A program made the position numbers and the translations under genes. Of a stretch of 6,566 nt of DNA, positions 1-5,916 are shown in pieces. Origin of the DNA: Vicinamibacteria bacterium. Its GTDB lineage: Bacteria; Acidobacteriota; Vicinamibacteria; Fen-336; JAGNNV01. Location of the stretch: the NCBI GenBank assembly GCA_016650185.1, contig JAENWE010000339.1:1-6566 (forward strand), given 5' to 3'. Numbering within the stretch: the first letter of the stretch is position 1; each line of letters begins with the position of its first letter. Below the pieces are notes generated by a model, which saw nothing but the letters and a program-made list of their open reading frames with translations, searched no databases and was not told the origin of the DNA.

Positions 1-1221
1 AATCGCCTGTCCGAAGTCCTCAAGGCCGAGATCGCCACCATTGACGCTCGCGGGTCCAATAAGCGGCAGGAAGTCGTGATCGTCGATGTGGTGGCCCCGG
101 GCGACGGCCACGGACCGCGATACCTGCTGCAAGGGCAGGGCAGAAAGCCCTTCATCAAGATGAACTCCAACAACTACCTCGGCATGGGTCTGCGCCGGCG
201 CGTCGTTCAGGCCGAGGAAGCGGCGGTACAGCGTTTCGGCTGCGGCCCCGGCGCCGTGCGCTTCATCAGCGGCACCTATGAGCCCCACGTGGCCCTCGAG
301 GCCCGGCTCGCGGCCTTCCACGGCCGTGAAGCGGCCATGATCTTCTCGTCCGCCTACGCCGCCATCATTTCGACCCTCGTCCCCTTGATCGGCGGCGAGA
401 CCGCTCTCATCTCGGACGAACTGAACCACAACTGCATCATCAATGCGATGCGTCTGGCGCGGCCCAAGGAGAAGTTCGTCTATAAGCACAATTCCGTGGG
501 CGACCTCGAGACGGCGCTGCACAAGGCCGCGGACATCGGCGCCCGGCGGGCGGTCATCGTCACGGACGGAATCTTCAGCATGCGCGGCGACCATGCGCCT
601 CTCTCAGGGATCCACGCGACGGTGCGGCGGTTTGACGAGCGCTTTCCCGAAAACGCCATTCTGATCGTCGATGATTCCCACGGCGTGGGCGCTTTCGGAA
701 AGACCGGCCGGGGCGCCGAGGAGTTCACGGGTTGTGCGCCGGTCGACATTCTCGTGGGCACGCTGGGCAAGGCCTTCGGGGTGAACGGCGGCTACGTCAC
801 GGCCTCCCGGACGATCGTGGACTTCCTTCGTGAGACGTCGATGATGTACATCTACTCGAACCCCATCACCCCCGCCGAGGCCGCGGCGGCCAAGGTCGCC
901 ATCGACATCCTCGATTCTCCGGAAGGCCTCGATTTTCTGGCCCATCTGCGCTCCATGACCGCCAAGTTCGAGAAGGGCCTGATCGATCTCGGATTCGAGA
1001 CGATTCGCGGCGAGCACCCGGTGACGCCTTTGGTGGTTCGCGACACTCCAAGGACGCAGGCGCTGGTGAAGCACCTCTTCGCCGAGGGGATTCTGGCCAC
1101 CGGCCTTTCGTATCCCATCGTTCCCAAGGGCGACGAAGAGATCCGGTTCCAGGTCTCCGCCGATCACACCGTGAAGGACATTGACACCGTCCTCGGAGCG
1201 CTCGGGGCCTTCTCGGCCTGA
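1..1221 (+). CDS. kbl: Glycine C-acetyltransferase (2-amino-3-ketobutyrate CoA ligase)-like PLP enzyme, 5'-partial
   Basis: Fold-type I PLP enzyme of the alpha-oxoamine synthase family (KBL, BioF, HemA, SPT), which condense an acyl-CoA with an amino acid; KBL interconverts glycine plus acetyl-CoA and 2-amino-3-ketobutyrate in threonine breakdown. The reading frame is open from base 1 and 25 plausible residues precede the GTG at 76, so the true start probably lies just upstream. Visible family marks: the N-terminal NNYLG block; SDELNH with the PLP-stacking His; TDGIFSM; DDSHGVGAFG at 670-699 with the cofactor-contacting Asp and His; and TLGKAFG with the Schiff-base Lys codon at 769-771. The C-terminal block YPIVPKG..EIRFQVSADHT is closer to KBL than to BioF. 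About 406 codons are present, near the roughly 400 aa of KBL. The exact acyl and amino substrates are inferred; threonine dehydrogenase, its usual partner, is not in the window. The next gene starts 39 nt downstream on the same strand. Confidence 0.88.
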   Translation, partial: NRLSEVLKAEIATIDARGSNKRQEVVIVDVVAPGDGHGPRYLLQGQGRKPFIKMNSNNYLGMGLRRRVVQAEEAAVQRFGCGPGAVRFISGTYEPHVALEARLAAFHGREAAMIFSSAYAAIISTLVPLIGGETALISDELNHNCIINAMRLARPKEKFVYKHNSVGDLETALHKAADIGARRAVIVTDGIFSMRGDHAPLSGIHATVRRFDERFPENAILIVDDSHGVGAFGKTGRGAEEFTGCAPVDILVGTLGKAFGVNGGYVTASRTIVDFLRETSMMYIYSNPITPAEAAAAKVAIDILDSPEGLDFLAHLRSMTAKFEKGLIDLGFETIRGEHPVTPLVVRDTPRTQALVKHLFAEGILATGLSYPIVPKGDEEIRFQVSADHTVKDIDTVLGALGAFSA

Positions 1222-1242
1222 CCGGAAATCTGGTTGCGGCCC

Positions 1243-1252
1243 GGGAGTAGGA
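1243..1252 (+). promoter_or_regulatory. Ribosome binding site deciding the ATG 1261 start
   Basis: GGGAG and AGGA lie in the 39-nt gap after the KBL-like gene. AGGA ends 8 nt before the ATG at 1261. The alternative TTG at 1234 has no comparable site and would place charged residues ahead of the signal peptide. Confidence 0.5.
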
Positions 1253-1260
1253 TCCGGGCG

Positions 1261-3609
1261 ATGATCCTCCGCTACTCTCGAATCGCTGCCCTCGCCACGG
1301 CCCTGGCCCCTTGCCTCACCCCCTCGGCAGTGGCTGCTCAGCCTCAACCCGGCCGAGCCAGCTCGGCAGCGGAAGAGGTTGCGCCCGCCGCACGTTTCGC
1401 CGACCCCGATCGGGGCGGCAAGCTCGCGCGCGCCTTCCCTGAGATCGACCGGGCCTTCCTCGACTACGCGCCCAACGTCCCGGGCCTGGCCTGGGGCGTC
1501 ATCATCGACGGTGAACTGGTCCACTCGGGTGCGGCGGGTCTGCGTGATCTCGGCACGAACGCGAAGGCGGCTCCTGACAGCATCTTCCGCATTGCTTCCA
1601 TGACCAAGAACTTCACGGCCATGGCGGTGATGAAGCTGCGTGACGCCGGGCGCCTCTCGCTCGACGAGCCGGCGGCCCGCTACGTGCCCGAACTCAGGAA
1701 CCTGAAGTACCCGACCACGGACTCGCCCGCAATCACCCTCCGTCACCTGCTCTCTCACTCGGCTGGGTTTCCCGAAGACAACCCCTGGGGCGATCGCCAG
1801 CTGGCCGAAACGGATGCCACTCTGTCCGCCTGGATGCGCGCGGGCTTTCCCTTCTCGCAAGCGCCCGGCATGGGCTATGAGTACTCGAACACGGGGTTTG
1901 CCCTCCTGGGTCAGGTGGTGGCGCGGGTCTCGGGCATGCCGGCGCGCGACTACATCGATCGCGAAATCCTGGAGCCTCTTGGAATGAACTCGACCAGGTG
2001 GGAGGCGGCATCCGTTCCCCGAAACCGGATCGCACATGGATACGGCCGGCCTGACGGATCCTGGACGGCCGAGACGCCTCTCTCAGACGGATCCTACGGA
2101 GTCATGGGCGGCCTGTATTCGTCGGTGCCGGATCTGGCCAGACTGGTGGCGCTCTATCTCTCCGCGTATCCGGCGCGCAATGGTGAAGACAAAGCCCCGC
2201 TCAAGCGGTCGTCGCTCCGGGAAATGCAATCGCCTCACTCGCCCTACCGATCGACCGCCCTGCGTGCCTCCCTGACCGCGCCGCTGTCTCTCTCCTCTGG
2301 CGGCTACGCCTTCGGTCTGGGCGCAACCCAGACCTGCCGTTTCGCGAACGTAGTGGCCCACTCGGGCGGATTGCCGGGCTATGGATCGCAGATGCGCTGG
2401 CTGCCGGAGTACGGCGTCGGAGTGGTGGCGCTCGCCAACGGCACCTACGCGGGCCCGGGGCGGGCGGTGGCCGAGGCGTTCGAAGCGCTCGCTCGAACCG
2501 GGGCCTTGAAGCCAAGAGTCCCGCGGCCTGGGGCCGAACTGCTAAAAGCGAAATCAGCGGTCGACCATCTGGTCAACGCCTGGAGCGACGACGGCCTGCA
2601 GAAGATCGCCGCCATCAATCTTCTGCCCGACCGGTCACTCGAAAAGAGGCGGAAGGAGTTCGAGACACTTCGTCGGGATCACGGCGCTTGTCGGGCCGAA
2701 GGCGCCATCGAGGCCCCGAACGCCCTGCGCGGCTCGTGGACATTGGCCTGCGACAAAGGCGAGGTCCAGGTCCGGATTACCCTCGCTCCCACGACTCCAC
2801 CCGCGATTCAGTACCTGGAGACCACCTCGATCCTGCCTGCAAGCGCCGGCTTCCTGTCGGTGGCGAAAGGTATCCTGCGCGCCATCAACCAGGGCGAGGG
2901 CGTGAATGAAGCGTTGCTTTCACCTTCTTCCCCAGCCGACCTGGTCGCTCAGCTGGAGTCAGCCCGAGCCTACGGGCAGTGTGTCGACGCCGGCCTAACC
3001 AGCGGTGGCGGAGACTCCGGCACGCGACTTTTCACCTGCGACCGCGGCAACCTGAGCGTGCGATTGACCGTCGAGGAAGAGGGCCGGCTGAAGGAACTCC
3101 GCGTCGTGCCCGCCCCGGGTGAGACCTGCGTGCCGTGGTCAGCAGCCCGTGGTGAAAGTCCGGTCGCGTCGCAAGCGAGAGATTTTTCGTCAGATCAAGG
3201 CGCGGAACCGAAGGAATATCGGGAATATTGCGAGGTTAGGCAACGCAGAACTCTGCGGAAAAGATCCGCTTCCGACGCAACCCGACTTTCACCACGGGCT
3301 AGGGCCCCTCATCGCCACCTCGCGATACCAACGCACCTGAGTCCGCAGAACACCCGGCTTCAGCTGCAAAGGCCGCCCTCAACGACTGCCCCCACGAGCG
3401 GAAGGCGAGGGGCACACCTCGCGGCCCTTGTCAGTTGCAAGCCGTTGTTATCCGGCAGCCTATTGTGCCGGAAAGGTCGGATTGTCGGGGAAGAACCTCG
3501 CCGGTTCTTTTCGGGTCTTGCGGTAAAGATTGCGAAGGCTCCTTATCTGTCCTTCATGGGCAGTCAGATGGAGAGCCAAGTGGAAACCCAGGAGGTGCTC
3601 GGGGGCTGA
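1261..3609 (+). CDS. Secreted beta-lactamase-fold serine hydrolase (class C/PBP4* type) with duplicated C-terminal module; 3' end extended through a MITE
   Basis: Serine hydrolase of the beta-lactamase/DD-peptidase fold, probably periplasmic or secreted; its substrate (peptidoglycan peptide, ester or amide) cannot be told. Start: ATG at 1261 with AGGA 8 nt upstream, preferred to a TTG at 1234 because it opens a clean signal peptide (Arg-containing N-region, Ala/Leu core, AVAA cleavage site near residue 26). Catalytic motifs are all present: SMTK with Ser113 and Lys116, YSN at residues 208-210, and HSGG at residue 367 in place of KTG. After the catalytic domain come two similar modules (residues ~475-525 and ~572-620) with paired cysteines (Cys477/Cys497, Cys574/Cys593) and a final Cys623. 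Credible protein ends near residue 628 (base 3143). Beyond it the frame reads through a palindromic element, an attC-like site and antisense DinB sequence to TGA 3607-3609, giving Arg/Ser/Pro-rich sequence that is probably not native. The original stop was probably the TGA at 3338-3340. Confidence 0.85.
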   Translation: MILRYSRIAALATALAPCLTPSAVAAQPQPGRASSAAEEVAPAARFADPDRGGKLARAFPEIDRAFLDYAPNVPGLAWGVIIDGELVHSGAAGLRDLGTNAKAAPDSIFRIASMTKNFTAMAVMKLRDAGRLSLDEPAARYVPELRNLKYPTTDSPAITLRHLLSHSAGFPEDNPWGDRQLAETDATLSAWMRAGFPFSQAPGMGYEYSNTGFALLGQVVARVSGMPARDYIDREILEPLGMNSTRWEAASVPRNRIAHGYGRPDGSWTAETPLSDGSYGVMGGLYSSVPDLARLVALYLSAYPARNGEDKAPLKRSSLREMQSPHSPYRSTALRASLTAPLSLSSGGYAFGLGATQTCRFANVVAHSGGLPGYGSQMRWLPEYGVGVVALANGTYAGPGRAVAEAFEALARTGALKPRVPRPGAELLKAKSAVDHLVNAWSDDGLQKIAAINLLPDRSLEKRRKEFETLRRDHGACRAEGAIEAPNALRGSWTLACDKGEVQVRITLAPTTPPAIQYLETTSILPASAGFLSVAKGILRAINQGEGVNEALLSPSSPADLVAQLESARAYGQCVDAGLTSGGGDSGTRLFTCDRGNLSVRLTVEEEGRLKELRVVPAPGETCVPWSAARGESPVASQARDFSSDQGAEPKEYREYCEVRQRRTLRKRSASDATRLSPRARAPHRHLAIPTHLSPQNTRLQLQRPPSTTAPTSGRRGAHLAALVSCKPLLSGSLLCRKGRIVGEEPRRFFSGLAVKIAKAPYLSFMGSQMESQVETQEVLGG
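3144..3300. mobile_element. 157-bp palindromic MITE-like element
   Basis: A long inverted repeat seen directly. The outer 34 bases (3144-3177) match the reverse complement of 3267-3300 at 31 of 34 positions, starting with an identical 17-base block AGCCCGTGGTGAAAGTC. Internal pairing continues: TTTTTCG (3183-3189) with CGGAAAA (3256-3262, one G-U), CAGA (3191-3194) with TCTG (3252-3255), GCG (3200-3202) with CGC (3244-3246), AACC (3206-3209) with GGTT (3234-3237), and AATAT (3215-3219) with ATATT (3225-3229). It has no coding capacity of its own. Size, terminal repeats and near-complete self-complementarity fit a MITE or a large REP-like element. I see no clear target-site duplication and cannot name a parent transposon. 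It sits at the 3' end of the serine hydrolase and would also fold as a strong RNA hairpin, so it may terminate or stabilise that transcript. Confidence 0.75.
3345..3453 (-). repeat. attC-like recombination site A (3' of the DinB cassette; array boundary)
   Basis: Imperfect palindrome of 109 bp beginning 7 bp past the DinB stop. On the minus strand the R''-like box is GGATAAC (3453-3447) and the R'-like box is GTTCTGC (3351-3345). Stem pairs in plus-strand terms: CGGCTT (3355-3360) with AAGCCG (3439-3444), CA (3361-3362) with TG (3436-3437), CTG (3364-3366) with CAG (3432-3434), CAA (3367-3369) with TTG (3428-3430), and GGCCGC (3371-3376) with GCGGCC (3421-3426). Bases c3438 and t3431 are left extrahelical, which is the hallmark of attC sites recognised as folded single strands. 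The 44-nt loop has its own CCCTC/GAGGG pairing. This is the last site of the series; beyond it lies chromosomal sequence. Confidence 0.7.
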
Positions 3610-3978
3610 GCCCTGTGGATGGCCGACGTATGCCCGGGTGCTGTGCTGCTGAAGGTCGGACAGCGTCATCACCCGTAGCCCGGCGCTGAGCCGGGTGCAT
3701 ATCGCGTCCAACTCCTTCACGGTCCGCTCGAAATCCAGCGGGACCGAATCCGCTGGCGACTGAGTGACCGAGGCTCCAGGGGTTTGCTGAGCCCCTCCGA
3801 TGCTGGCGAGATGCCACGGGGCGTCGACGCAGAGATGTCTGAGGATGTGGTTGATCGTATTCGCCTCTGGTACCGGCCGCCAATTCGCTTCCTCCACGGT
3901 CAGCTCTTCGAGATCCTTCTTAAACCTCGCCCAGACAAATTCATTCATCTCGACGAGGAGTTCAATGGCTTTGTCCAT
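3460..3978 (-). CDS. DinB-family four-helix-bundle protein (integron cassette gene)
   Basis: DinB/YfiT-like metal-binding helical bundle of 172 aa. The family has putative or proven thiol-dependent transferase, hydrolase or isomerase members, and the reaction here is unknown. The N-terminal half has the family phrase LTVEEANWRPVPEANTINH followed by ILRHL. The likely metal ligands are His48 and the C-terminal pair His137/His141 in HLTAHEGQI, the usual His...HxxxH spacing. Start: ATG at 3978, preceded by GGAGGGG ending about 3 nt upstream (GGAGG at 3987-3983). The longer frame from GTG 4020 begins inside the attC-like site B and is not preferred. It is the only gene between sites A and B, so it forms a one-gene cassette. 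No promoter of its own is obvious. The spurious tail of the serine hydrolase frame overlaps it antisense. Confidence 0.85.
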   Translation of the reverse strand: MDKAIELLVEMNEFVWARFKKDLEELTVEEANWRPVPEANTINHILRHLCVDAPWHLASIGGAQQTPGASVTQSPADSVPLDFERTVKELDAICTRLSAGLRVMTLSDLQQHSTRAYVGHPQGSAPEHLLGFHLALHLTAHEGQIRSLRNLYRKTRKEPARFFPDNPTFPAQ

Positions 3979-4013
3979 GACCCCTCCGTTCAAGCCTCCC
4001 ACACCTCTCTGTC

Positions 4014-4083
4014 CAGACACCGCATTGAGCCGCGAGCAGGCAACAAATTGCGGCTGCTCGTCCGTTTCAATCTGTTGTTCGAC
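4014..4083 (-). repeat. attC-like recombination site B (3' of the hicBA cassette)
   Basis: Palindrome of about 70 bp. Plus-strand pairs: ATTGA (4024-4028) with TCAAT (4067-4071), CGAGCAG (4033-4039) with CTGCTCG (4054-4060), and a terminal GCAA (4040-4043) with TTGC (4048-4051). The unpaired central segments are unequal, as in attC. On the minus strand the R''-like box is GTCGAAC (4083-4077). The R' side reads GTGTCTGG where the sister sites read GTGTTCTN, so one base seems lost. It lies 35 bp past the frameshifted hicA and 36 bp before the DinB start. Confidence 0.62.
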
Positions 4084-4117
4084 GGCGGTGGAGAAGTCGC
4101 TCGCCCCATGACGCTCC

Positions 4118-4304
4118 CTACCCGCGATCCGTCAGCCCGAGCTGCCTGCGAATAAGGCGGCACAGGGAGTCCTTGATTTCACCGTGGCGAGGAACTGGCA
4201 CGTGGCCCAACCGCCGGATTCGAATAGATGTCGTGTCGCGACCCATGTCGAACCAGCTCGCAACCCGCTCTTGTGAGTTCCCGAATGAACTCGCTCCGGT
4301 TCAC
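4118..4304 (-). pseudogene. hicA: HicA-family mRNA interferase toxin, frameshifted
   Basis: HicA toxins are about 60-aa double-stranded-RNA-binding-fold ribonucleases that cut mRNA and are neutralised by HicB. Starting at GTG 4304, 4 nt after the hicB stop, frame one gives MNRSEFIRELTRAGCELVRH then GSRHDIYSNPAVG, with the catalytic His24. It then drifts and stops at TGA 4181-4179 after 41 aa. The missing C-terminus VPVPRHGEIKDSLCRLIRRQ followed by LGLTDRG and TAG 4120-4118 is in the next frame. Removing one G from the GGG run at 4208-4206 joins them into a normal 61-aa HicA. Either the toxin is inactivated or the base is a homopolymer error. The gene order hicB-hicA is the arrangement often seen with short HicB proteins. 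Confidence 0.8.
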
Positions 4305-4308
4305 ACCC

Positions 4309-4506
4309 CTAAACCGTGATCTCGACGCTATGGACTGAGGCGGTGGTTGGAGGCGGCTCGGTCTCCATCATCAACTCAAAGGCATCGCGGATATTGTCCT
4401 GAAGGGCCGCGAGGGTCTCGCCTTGCGTCATCACTGCTGGGTTCTCCCGGAGGCGACCGACGAACCAGCCATCGTCCTGCCAATACTCTAGAGTGAAGGT
4501 ATGCAT
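4309..4506 (-). CDS. hicB: HicB-family antitoxin (short form)
   Basis: 65-aa protein with the HicB N-terminal partial-RNaseH-like fold: a FTLEYWQDDGWFVGRL strand pair, then a VMTQGETLAALQDNIRDAFE turn and helix matching the family's cvtqGeTleEAl.NireAie pattern. It binds and blocks the HicA toxin encoded directly downstream. It has no recognisable DNA-binding C-terminal domain, so autoregulation by this protein is doubtful. Start ATG 4506, about 63 bp inside the cassette from site C; the upstream GGTGGA is a weak ribosome site. The frame is intact, in contrast to its partner. Confidence 0.85.
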   Translation of the reverse strand: MHTFTLEYWQDDGWFVGRLRENPAVMTQGETLAALQDNIRDAFELMMETEPPPTTASVHSVEITV

Positions 4507-4569
4507 GGCTGATTATCCACCAAATGAGCCCGTCTACCCAGATTGAAGCGGTTCGGAGATGGTCCGCCC

Positions 4570-4644
4570 GTTGAACACTGAATTGAGCCGCGAGGGCCCA
4601 CGGCCGTCTGCGTGGACCTCGTCTGTTCCAATTCTTTGTTCTCC
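4570..4644 (-). repeat. attC-like recombination site C (3' of the alpha/beta hydrolase cassette)
   Basis: 75-bp palindrome. Plus-strand pairs: GAAC (4573-4576) with GTTC (4638-4641), GAATTG (4580-4585) with CAATTC (4629-4634), CGAGG (4591-4595) with CCTCG (4617-4621), and CCACG (4598-4602) with CGTGG (4611-4615). Central unpaired segments are AGCCG and TCTGTTC. On the minus strand it reads GCGGCTCAATTCAGTGTTC, close to the conserved right half of class 1 integron attC (59-base elements), GCGGCTTAACTCAGGCGTTA. R''-like GGAGAAC, R'-like GTTCAAC. It begins 18 bp past the hydrolase stop. Confidence 0.72.
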
Positions 4645-4662
4645 GTCGTCTTCTCAGGGATG

Positions 4663-5547
4663 TTACCGGGCAAGCACCGTGCGCAGCTCCGCCACCAGTC
4701 GGTCCGGCGCCTCCATGCTGACAAAGTGTCCCACCCCAGGCAGAGGCCGCCACTCGACGTCGCAGTGCGCTTGCTCGTGGCTCTTCTTGGCCACGTGTTC
4801 GCTCAGGAATTGGTCCTTGTCCCCCCAGATGAGCGTGCAGGGAACCGGAATGGGGCGCGCAAACTCCGTCATCAACCGAGTGCGCTCTGACTTACTGAGC
4901 AGGTTCTGCAGGAACTCGCGATAAAAATTGAGGGGGCCGGTGGCGTCGTGGTTTGTCCTGAAACTCCGCACAAGCTCGTCGACACGAGCCGCGTTCATGG
5001 CCCCCTTGCTCCCTTCACAAAACGTGAGGCCTCGTCGGAGCAACCAACCACCCGCGCCTGTGATCACGGTCTCGGGCAACCACGGGAGCTGGAAGAACAC
5101 CATGTAGCTGCTGCGGATCCGTTGCCAGTCCTGTCCTCGCATGATGGCTTTGATAAACGTGTGGGGGTGAGGACAATTGACCACCACCAACTGCCGCAGC
5201 GTCTCCCCAAAGCGATGCCCATACATCCACGCCAGTGCACCACCCCAATCATGGCCCACCAGAGTGATTGGTTTGTCCGTGAGCTGTCTGACGACGCCAT
5301 GAACATCGTCCGTCAACGCCATCATCCCGTACCCGTCCGCAGGTTTGTCGCTCTGTCCGTATCCTCGAAGATCGGGAGCAAAGACGAAGTAGTCATCCGC
5401 CAACCCCTCCATGATGGGCCGCCAGGAGAACCAGCCCTCAGGGAAACCGTGCAGGAGCATCACCGCGGGCTTCTTGGGATCCCCCGCCGTGGCTACGTGC
5501 AAGCTAATGCCGTTGGCGTGCATCTGACGATGTTCAAATGAAGTCAC
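4663..5547 (-). CDS. Alpha/beta hydrolase, epoxide hydrolase / haloacid-type dehalogenase family (cassette gene)
   Basis: 294-aa alpha/beta-hydrolase with an Asp nucleophile, the chemistry of soluble epoxide hydrolases and fluoroacetate/haloalkane dehalogenases (covalent alkyl-enzyme ester, then hydrolysis). Motifs in order: oxyanion HGFPEGW at residues 33-39, DLRGYGQSDKP at 59-69, nucleophile elbow GHDWGG with Asp100, a cap segment including FFQLPWLPE, acid Asp245 in WGDKD, and His274 in GVGHF. FFQLPWLPE and the overall layout favour epoxide hydrolase, but the substrate cannot be told. Start: GTG 5547 with AGGAG (5557-5553) spaced 5 nt. The longer frame from 5589 adds 14 unlikely residues and has no such site. 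No signal peptide, so cytoplasmic. Single gene between sites C and D, making a one-gene metabolic cassette that carries its own ribosome site. Confidence 0.9.
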   Translation of the reverse strand: MTSFEHRQMHANGISLHVATAGDPKKPAVMLLHGFPEGWFSWRPIMEGLADDYFVFAPDLRGYGQSDKPADGYGMMALTDDVHGVVRQLTDKPITLVGHDWGGALAWMYGHRFGETLRQLVVVNCPHPHTFIKAIMRGQDWQRIRSSYMVFFQLPWLPETVITGAGGWLLRRGLTFCEGSKGAMNAARVDELVRSFRTNHDATGPLNFYREFLQNLLSKSERTRLMTEFARPIPVPCTLIWGDKDQFLSEHVAKKSHEQAHCDVEWRPLPGVGHFVSMEAPDRLVAELRTVLAR

Positions 5548-5552
5548 GGACG

Positions 5553-5557
5553 CTCCT
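5553..5557 (-). promoter_or_regulatory. Ribosome binding site of the alpha/beta hydrolase
   Basis: AGGAG on the minus strand, 5 nt before GTG 5547. It decides the start against the ATG at 5589. Confidence 0.75.
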
Positions 5558-5618
5558 GGGAAAGCGCATGCTCGGCTACTGAAGACCACTGCGGGCGGCT
5601 ACAAATGCAGCGACGTCC

Positions 5619-5692
5619 GGAGAACACTGAATTAGCGGCGAGGGCCCACGGCCGTCTGCGTGGACCTCGTCAGGTTCATTGCATTGTTCTAC
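5619..5692 (-). repeat. attC-like recombination site D (3' of the brnTA cassette)
   Basis: 74-bp palindrome. Plus-strand pairs: GAAC (5622-5625) with GTTC (5686-5689), CGAGG (5639-5643) with CCTCG (5665-5669), and CCACG (5646-5650) with CGTGG (5659-5663). Its central 33 bases (5639-5671) are identical to 4591-4623 of site C, though the adjoining genes are unrelated. On the minus strand R''-like GTAGAAC and R'-like GTTCTCC. The brnA stop TAG (5691-5689) lies inside the R'' box, so the cassette gene ends within the recombination site, a compactness usual for integron cassettes. Confidence 0.72.
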
Positions 5693-5916
5693 GCCCCGCG
5701 CGCAGATGCTCGCCACTCGATGGAGAGCTTCCTGCCCTGTTGAGCACAATCCCGAAGATACAGGTTGATCAAGGTTTGATAGGGAATGCCGGACGACTCA
5801 GAACTCTCTCTGAAGAACTGGATCGTCGGCTGATCAATACGAAGGGTGATCTGCTTCTTTAGCTTCCCCGCGTAGGGGTTCTTTCGCGCCCCCGAAAAGT
5901 CGTATTTCTTTCTCAT
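5689..5916 (-). CDS. brnA: BrnA-family ribbon-helix-helix antitoxin
   Basis: 75-aa basic protein beginning MRKKYDFSGARKNPYAGKLK, followed by KQITLRIDQPTIQFFRESSE and GIPYQTLINLYLRDC. This matches the BrnA/CopG-type ribbon-helix-helix domain (beta strand ITLRID, helix, turn GIPYQTLIN, second helix). BrnA pairs with the BrnT toxin and usually represses its own operon as a DNA-binding dimer. The ATG at 5916 overlaps the restored brnT stop as ATGA, implying translational coupling. The same frame is also open upstream into frameshifted brnT as one 173-codon frame from 6210. The stop is embedded in attC-like site D. The frame is intact. Confidence 0.82.
   Translation of the reverse strand: MRKKYDFSGARKNPYAGKLKKQITLRIDQPTIQFFRESSESSGIPYQTLINLYLRDCAQQGRKLSIEWRASARGA

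Noticed and set aside
1234..1260. Upstream TTG start for the serine hydrolase
   Set aside because: ATG 1261 has a better ribosome site and begins a proper signal peptide.
604..2037. Long minus-strand open frame opposite the KBL-like and hydrolase genes
   Set aside because: It is the GC-rich antisense shadow of two well-supported plus-strand genes and its Arg/Gly/His-rich product resembles no family.
3235..3241. Perfect GTTAGGC (consensus attC R' box) inside the 157-bp palindrome
   Set aside because: It lies in the inner part of the MITE-like palindrome, the opposing AAC is only about 30 bp away, and no attC-length stem surrounds it. Probably chance.
3130..3310. Target-site duplication flanking the 157-bp palindrome
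   Set aside because: Left flank ...GTCAGC and right flank AGGGCC share at most a 2-base AG, too little to claim.
3119..3340. Plus-strand frame encoding a basic 73-aa peptide
   Set aside because: It is read entirely through the palindromic element, and its composition reflects the inverted repeat. Its only useful part is the TGA at 3338-3340, probably the hydrolase's original stop.
3979..4020. GTG 4020 as start of the DinB protein
   Set aside because: It lies inside attC-like site B, and ATG 3978 has a strong GGAGG site.
3784..4155. Plus-strand open frames across DinB, site B and hicA
   Set aside because: They are antisense to recognised cassette genes and cross a recombination site.
5548..5589. 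ATG 5589 as start of the alpha/beta hydrolase
   Set aside because: The GTG at 5547 has AGGAG at 5 nt spacing; the extra 14 residues are outside the fold.
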